A DNA stretch of 12,112 bases from Allomyces macrogynus ATCC 38327. Taxonomy: Eukaryota; Blastocladiomycota; Blastocladiomycetes; Blastocladiales; Blastocladiaceae. The notes below the pieces were generated by a model. It had not been told where the DNA came from, ran no database searches, and saw only the letters and a program-made list of their open reading frames with translations. The position numbers were made by a program, and so were the translations under genes. The stretch covers positions 173,872 to 185,983 of the forward strand of contig GG745337.1 in assembly GCA_000151295.1 (NCBI GenBank), read 5' to 3'. Shown here piece after piece: positions 7,678-12,112 of the stretch (the first letter of the stretch is position 1; each line of letters begins with the position of its first letter).

Positions 7678-10050
7678 TCACGCCCGCGTCGCCTGCCCCC
7701 CTCCTAGACCACCATGCTTCCGCCGCATCGCCTTACGTGCTGCGTTCTTCGCGCGCCGGTGCGTCTCGACCGCCAAATCGCGGCGCGTCGCGCGCCACGT
7801 CGCCTCGATCTCGGCCACGTCGGCGGTCCGCACAAAGTGCTTCCCCGTGCCGGCCTCGAGCGCTGCCAGTCGCGCCGAAATAAAGAACTGCGTCGACGCA
7901 AGGGCCGCTCCAGGGAAGACCGACGACGAAGTCACGACGGGGGTCGGCGCGGGAACCGCGGCGTTGCCAAAGAGCGAGAACGACGGCTTGGCGTCGGATG
8001 ACGGGGCCGAGTTGAAGAGCGAGAAGGCTTGCGCCTCGGCCGACGGCCCACCGCGCGTGAAGATGGCGGAAAAGTCAGCGCGGACCGTGTTCCCGAACTG
8101 GTCCTTGTCCTTGCCGTCGTCCTCCTCGGCGGCGGCCGCGGCGGGCTCGGCGTCCGACTCGTCCTCCGACGCGCTCGACTCGCTATCGTGATCGCTCGCC
8201 GCGTCCGAGAGGAACGGGTCGGCCGTGACCTCGACCGTCTCCTCCGGCTCTGGCTCCGGCTGGATCTCGTATGCCTCGTGGTCGGCCGCATCCGGGTCGT
8301 AGAACGCCATCCCCGTGAGCTGGTAGGTGCGCGCGAGCGCGTTATCCTTGGCGGCGGCCGAGGGCGCGTTCGTGGCCACGTTCGCGTGCGCGCGCTTCTT
8401 GACGGATTCCTGGACCGCCTCCTCGCCAAACATGCTCGACAGGAGCGACATGGCCATGTCGCGCTCCTTGGCAAGATTGCCGATCGCCTCGTCGTCTTCC
8501 TCGTCGGCGTCGTCTTGGGCGGTCGGCTCGGCGGTGTCGCTCGCGGAGGAGGAGGCGTCGGAGTCGTCGGAGCCGTCGGCAGCAAAGTCGGCGGTGAGCT
8601 TGAACCGGTCGTCGCCGCGCGCCTTGGCCTGCAAGGCGAGCAGTTCGCGACCGCTCTCGCCCTCGAACTGGCCCTTGACGGCTAGAAAAAAAACGAGCGG
8701 TTAGGGCATGCGCGCGGAAAGAAGAAACGGGGATTGAAAATGGTGCCTACCAAAGCGGTCGGCTTCCTCGTCGCTATTGACCTCCTCGTCCGAGAAAATA
8801 TCGAGCTGCTGGGCCCGTGCCGGCGCGGACGGCGCTGGTTCCTCCTCGTCGTCGACGTCCATCGCATTCTCGTCGTCGTCGTCACTAGACGCGGAATCGT
8901 CCGAGTCTGACGAGGACGGTGCTGATGCGGCGACGTCTGAGCCGGCGGCCAGTTCGTCCTCTCCCTCTTCGCCCTCGGCCTCGCTCGACCCTCCCTCCTC
9001 GCCCTCGCCCTCCAACCCAGACTCGCCCTCTTCGTCCTCCTCCACACCCTTCTGCTCCCACCAATCCACCGCCTCCATCTCCTCACCCCTGCCGCGGCGC
9101 CCCTCCTCCCGGCACTCCAAACTCCACGTCAAATCCTGCACCCGCGTGGGCCTGGGGTTCACATACAGCGGCTCCAAGCACGCGCGGTACACCGACGGAT
9201 CAATTGTGACCCTCCCGACGCCCGGCTGGTGCATCCTGCGCATCAGCGCGACGGCGCGTCCCATGCGCGACCGTTTCCACAACCGCCCCAAATCCGCACT
9301 ATCATCCGCATCGGTTACCGGTTTCGCCGCACGCACGCTCACCGCGCCCGGCACCACCCCACGCGGCAATGCCGCCGCCGGCTTTGGCGGCTCGAGCGAG
9401 AACACGCGGTTCGTATTCGGCGGCGCGCGCGCCCTGCTCGCCTCGCGCTCCTCTTCGCGTTGAGCGACGGGATCACGCGTCGCGCGAGAGACGGCGAGCG
9501 TCCCGCCCTTCCACTTGGTCCCGTTGTAGACGGTCATGAGTTTGGCGAGTTGCGCGCCCGGTACACGTCAGCGTGAAATGGAGGAACCCCGCGCGGCGCG
9601 CCCGAGGCCGAGGCCGGGATCGCGATGGCCGAGACGGTGCCGAACGCGCGGAACCGCGATTCGACTTCGGTCGGCGTCACGGGGTCGGTCAGGCCGCCGA
9701 GATAGATGCGGCGTGGGGCGGGTGTCTTGTTGTCGACAGAGTCGGTCTCGATTGCGGGTGTGAAGTTGGGCGGCGACGGGCGCAGAGGGCGCGTTCTTGG
9801 GACCGGCCGGTGCGGGACCGCGGTCGGTGCGCGCGTTGAACGGTTTGGACGCGTGTTGGTCATGGTGTCCGGGACGTGGCGGGCCCGAGAATTGGTTGCT
9901 TGAGCGCGACGGGCCGGAAAACTGGTTGCTTGAGGGTGGCGGGCCGGAAAACTGGCCGCTGGTGCGTGGTTGAACCGAGAAATGGTCGGGCCGTGGGCGT
10001 TTCCGGGGCGCGTCGGCGCCCTGCGGCTCGTGCCGCTTCCTGGAATGCAT
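7678..10050 (-). CDS. NOL8/Nop8-like nucleolar RRM protein (2 exons, frame changes in the RRM region)
   Basis: Exons 10050-8751 and 8681-7678 flank a 69-nt intron with a CTAAC branch site and a T-rich tract before TAG. The product is about 766 residues. It has a basic N-terminus (RKRPRP), short SSNQFSGP repeats, an RRM (RNP2 IYLGGL; RNP1 RGFLHFTL; then NGTKWKGGTL), a very acidic Ser/Asp/Glu middle, the conserved-looking GRELLALQAKARGDDRFKL, and a basic C-terminus (ETHRRAKNAARKAMRRK). This order matches NOL8/Nop8, nucleolar factors of 60S ribosomal subunit assembly. As given, the DNA needs three +1 shifts to read through: near 9766-9800, in the GGGG run at 9587-9590 (within RNP1), and within about 9552-9573. 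No GT...AG intron can replace them without losing conserved RRM residues. An alternative start in another frame exists at 9863 (caccATGa). Confidence 0.75.
9881..9970 (-). repeat. Three 30-bp coding repeats (SSNQFSGP)
   Basis: Three near-identical 30-bp units encode 10-residue copies around NQFSGP in the N-terminus of the NOL8-like protein. Between the first two copies, three of the differences fall at third codon positions of the frame that starts at 10050 and are silent (Gln, Phe, Ser). This supports that frame as the translated one. Confidence 0.65.
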
Positions 10051-10233
10051 TGCGCGTGGTTGATCCAAGCGCGGTGCGCGTGGGGCCTCGGGATCACAAG
10101 TAAACGGGGATGGCGGTTGTCGCGACGAGGCGGGGCGGAAGTGTGTTGACTGGGTCACAAGCCGGAGCGTGACCGCGTTGTTGCATGGCAACATCGTCGC
10201 GTTGAACTGCGCCTCAAGCAACTGCACTGCGCC
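10051..10233. promoter_or_regulatory. Short divergent promoter with a palindromic X-box-like site
   Basis: Only 183 bases separate the start codons at 10050 (minus) and 10234 (plus). At 10180-10192 lies the near-perfect inverted repeat GTTGC-ATG-GCAAC, extending imperfectly to 10176-10196. It matches the RFX-family X-box (GTTGCC AT GGCAAC) except for one missing C. A seven-codon reading frame including its stop (10185-10205) begins inside this palindrome, upstream of the plus-strand gene. Confidence 0.4.
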
Positions 10234-10513
10234 ATGGCCACCGCGTCGCTCCAGGTGACGCCAACCCCGCGCGGCACCCGCGCTGTCGTTCACTCTGACG
10301 CTCACCGACTTTATCGCCGGCCTCGCACTGGCCGAGGAGCACGGTGCCACGCACGCCGCCCATCGCCTGGCGCGTGCGCTCGAGCAGGGCCATCGCGCGG
10401 ACCGCGTGCGCAAGGAGACGCCGGCGACGCTAGCGCACGTGGCCGACCAAGTGCGCGCTCGGCGTCGCGAGCTCGGCGAGGTGATTCGTGCCGCGACGCT
10501 GGCGAACTTGTGA
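10234..10513 (+). CDS. Small helical protein, about 90-95 residues, one apparent frame change
   Basis: The best-looking reading is the frame ending at TGA 10511-10513. It encodes an Ala/Arg/Leu-rich, strongly helical segment beginning LTLTDFIAGLALAEEHG and ending VRARRRELGEVIRAATLANL. No Met opens this frame: the nearest plausible start, ATG 10234 (gcgccATGg context, MATASLQVTPTP), is in the preceding frame. A one-base shift near 10261-10300 would join them. No GT...AG intron can do this, because no AG occurs before the helical segment. The product may be a small coiled-coil adaptor, but I do not recognise it. The unshifted frame from 10234 runs 99 codons with an Arg-rich, implausible composition. 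Confidence 0.5.
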
Positions 10514-10537
10514 GAGGTCGTTGTCCAAAATGATTGA

Positions 10538-12012
<1,475 letters not shown>

Positions 12013-12112
12013 ATGGCCGGCCCGCCCCCACCTCCCCCGCCCCCACCTCCGCCCTCCGGCGGCGGCGGCATGGCGCCACCCGCCGAAGGCCGTTCCGCGC
12101 TGCTCGCGTCGA
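12013..12112 (+). CDS. WIP/verprolin-like actin regulator, N-terminal fragment
   Basis: The ATG at 12013 has strong context (cgaccATGg) and begins a frame that runs off the window after 33 codons. The sequence starts with MAG and a run of eleven prolines, then SGGGGMAPP and GRSALLAS. A polyproline N-terminus followed directly by a GR-x-ALL segment is how WIP/Vrp1 proteins begin: the Ala-Leu-Leu stretch is the start of a WH2 actin-binding motif, and polyproline binds profilin or SH3 domains. These proteins work with WASP/Las17 and Arp2/3 at cortical actin patches during endocytosis. The diagnostic LKKT-like part of the WH2 motif would lie beyond the window, so another polyproline WH2 protein is possible. 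Confidence 0.7.
   Translation, partial: MAGPPPPPPPPPPPSGGGGMAPPAEGRSALLAS

Noticed and set aside
8777..9463. Plus-strand Ser-rich ORF of 228 codons
   Set aside because: It is the antisense shadow of the acidic Glu/Asp/Ser region of the NOL8-like protein.
9538..9603. An intron in the RRM region to explain the frame change
   Set aside because: The only GT...AG choices would remove RNP1 or the conserved NGTK residues before WKGG. The first AG downstream of the break lies inside that conserved strand, so an indel explains the data better.

Overview
This is nuclear DNA from a fungus, most likely a GC-rich, compact, yeast-like basidiomycete. Coding regions are strongly GC-rich at third codon positions. 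Introns are few and short (63-84 nt) with GT...AG ends, and several carry CTNAC-type branch sites. Neighbouring genes are tightly packed on both strands. Lineage is inferred from gene content and architecture only; a chytrid or other early-diverging GC-rich fungus is not excluded.

Layout, left to right: (1) the 3' part of a plus-strand gene for a Q/S-rich tandem-repeat protein (1-611), whose first 310 bases read in several frames; (2) a complete five-exon minus-strand MFS transporter of the DHA1 drug:H+ antiporter type (2663-988); (3) a complete three-exon minus-strand secreted, probably GPI-anchored GH18 chitinase-like protein (5161-3554) that has lost the catalytic motif; (4) a two-exon plus-strand protein of 553 residues that I do not recognise (5690-7416); (5) a minus-strand nucleolar RRM protein of the NOL8/Nop8 type (10050-7678) whose RRM region needs frame changes; (6) a small plus-strand helical protein (10234-10513), apparently also with one frame change; (7) uracil phosphoribosyltransferase, FUR1 type (10742-11495), preceded by a 44-codon upstream ORF that overlaps its start codon; (8) the first 33 codons of a WIP/verprolin-like actin regulator (12013 to the window end).

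The genes do not form a pathway or cluster. They look like an ordinary mix of housekeeping genes (ribosome biogenesis, pyrimidine salvage, actin) and surface or transport genes. I see no mobile element, CRISPR array, rRNA or tRNA. No new multi-gene system is visible. The most interesting items are the GH18 protein stripped of its catalytic residues, the repeat protein at the left edge, the ATGA-overlapping upstream ORF of the UPRT gene, and an X-box-like palindrome between two divergent genes.

The frame changes cluster in three places (1-310, 9550-9800, 10260-10300), several beside short G/C runs, while four other multi-exon genes read cleanly. This could mean residual base-calling indels in the assembly or real gene decay; the sequence alone cannot separate the two.
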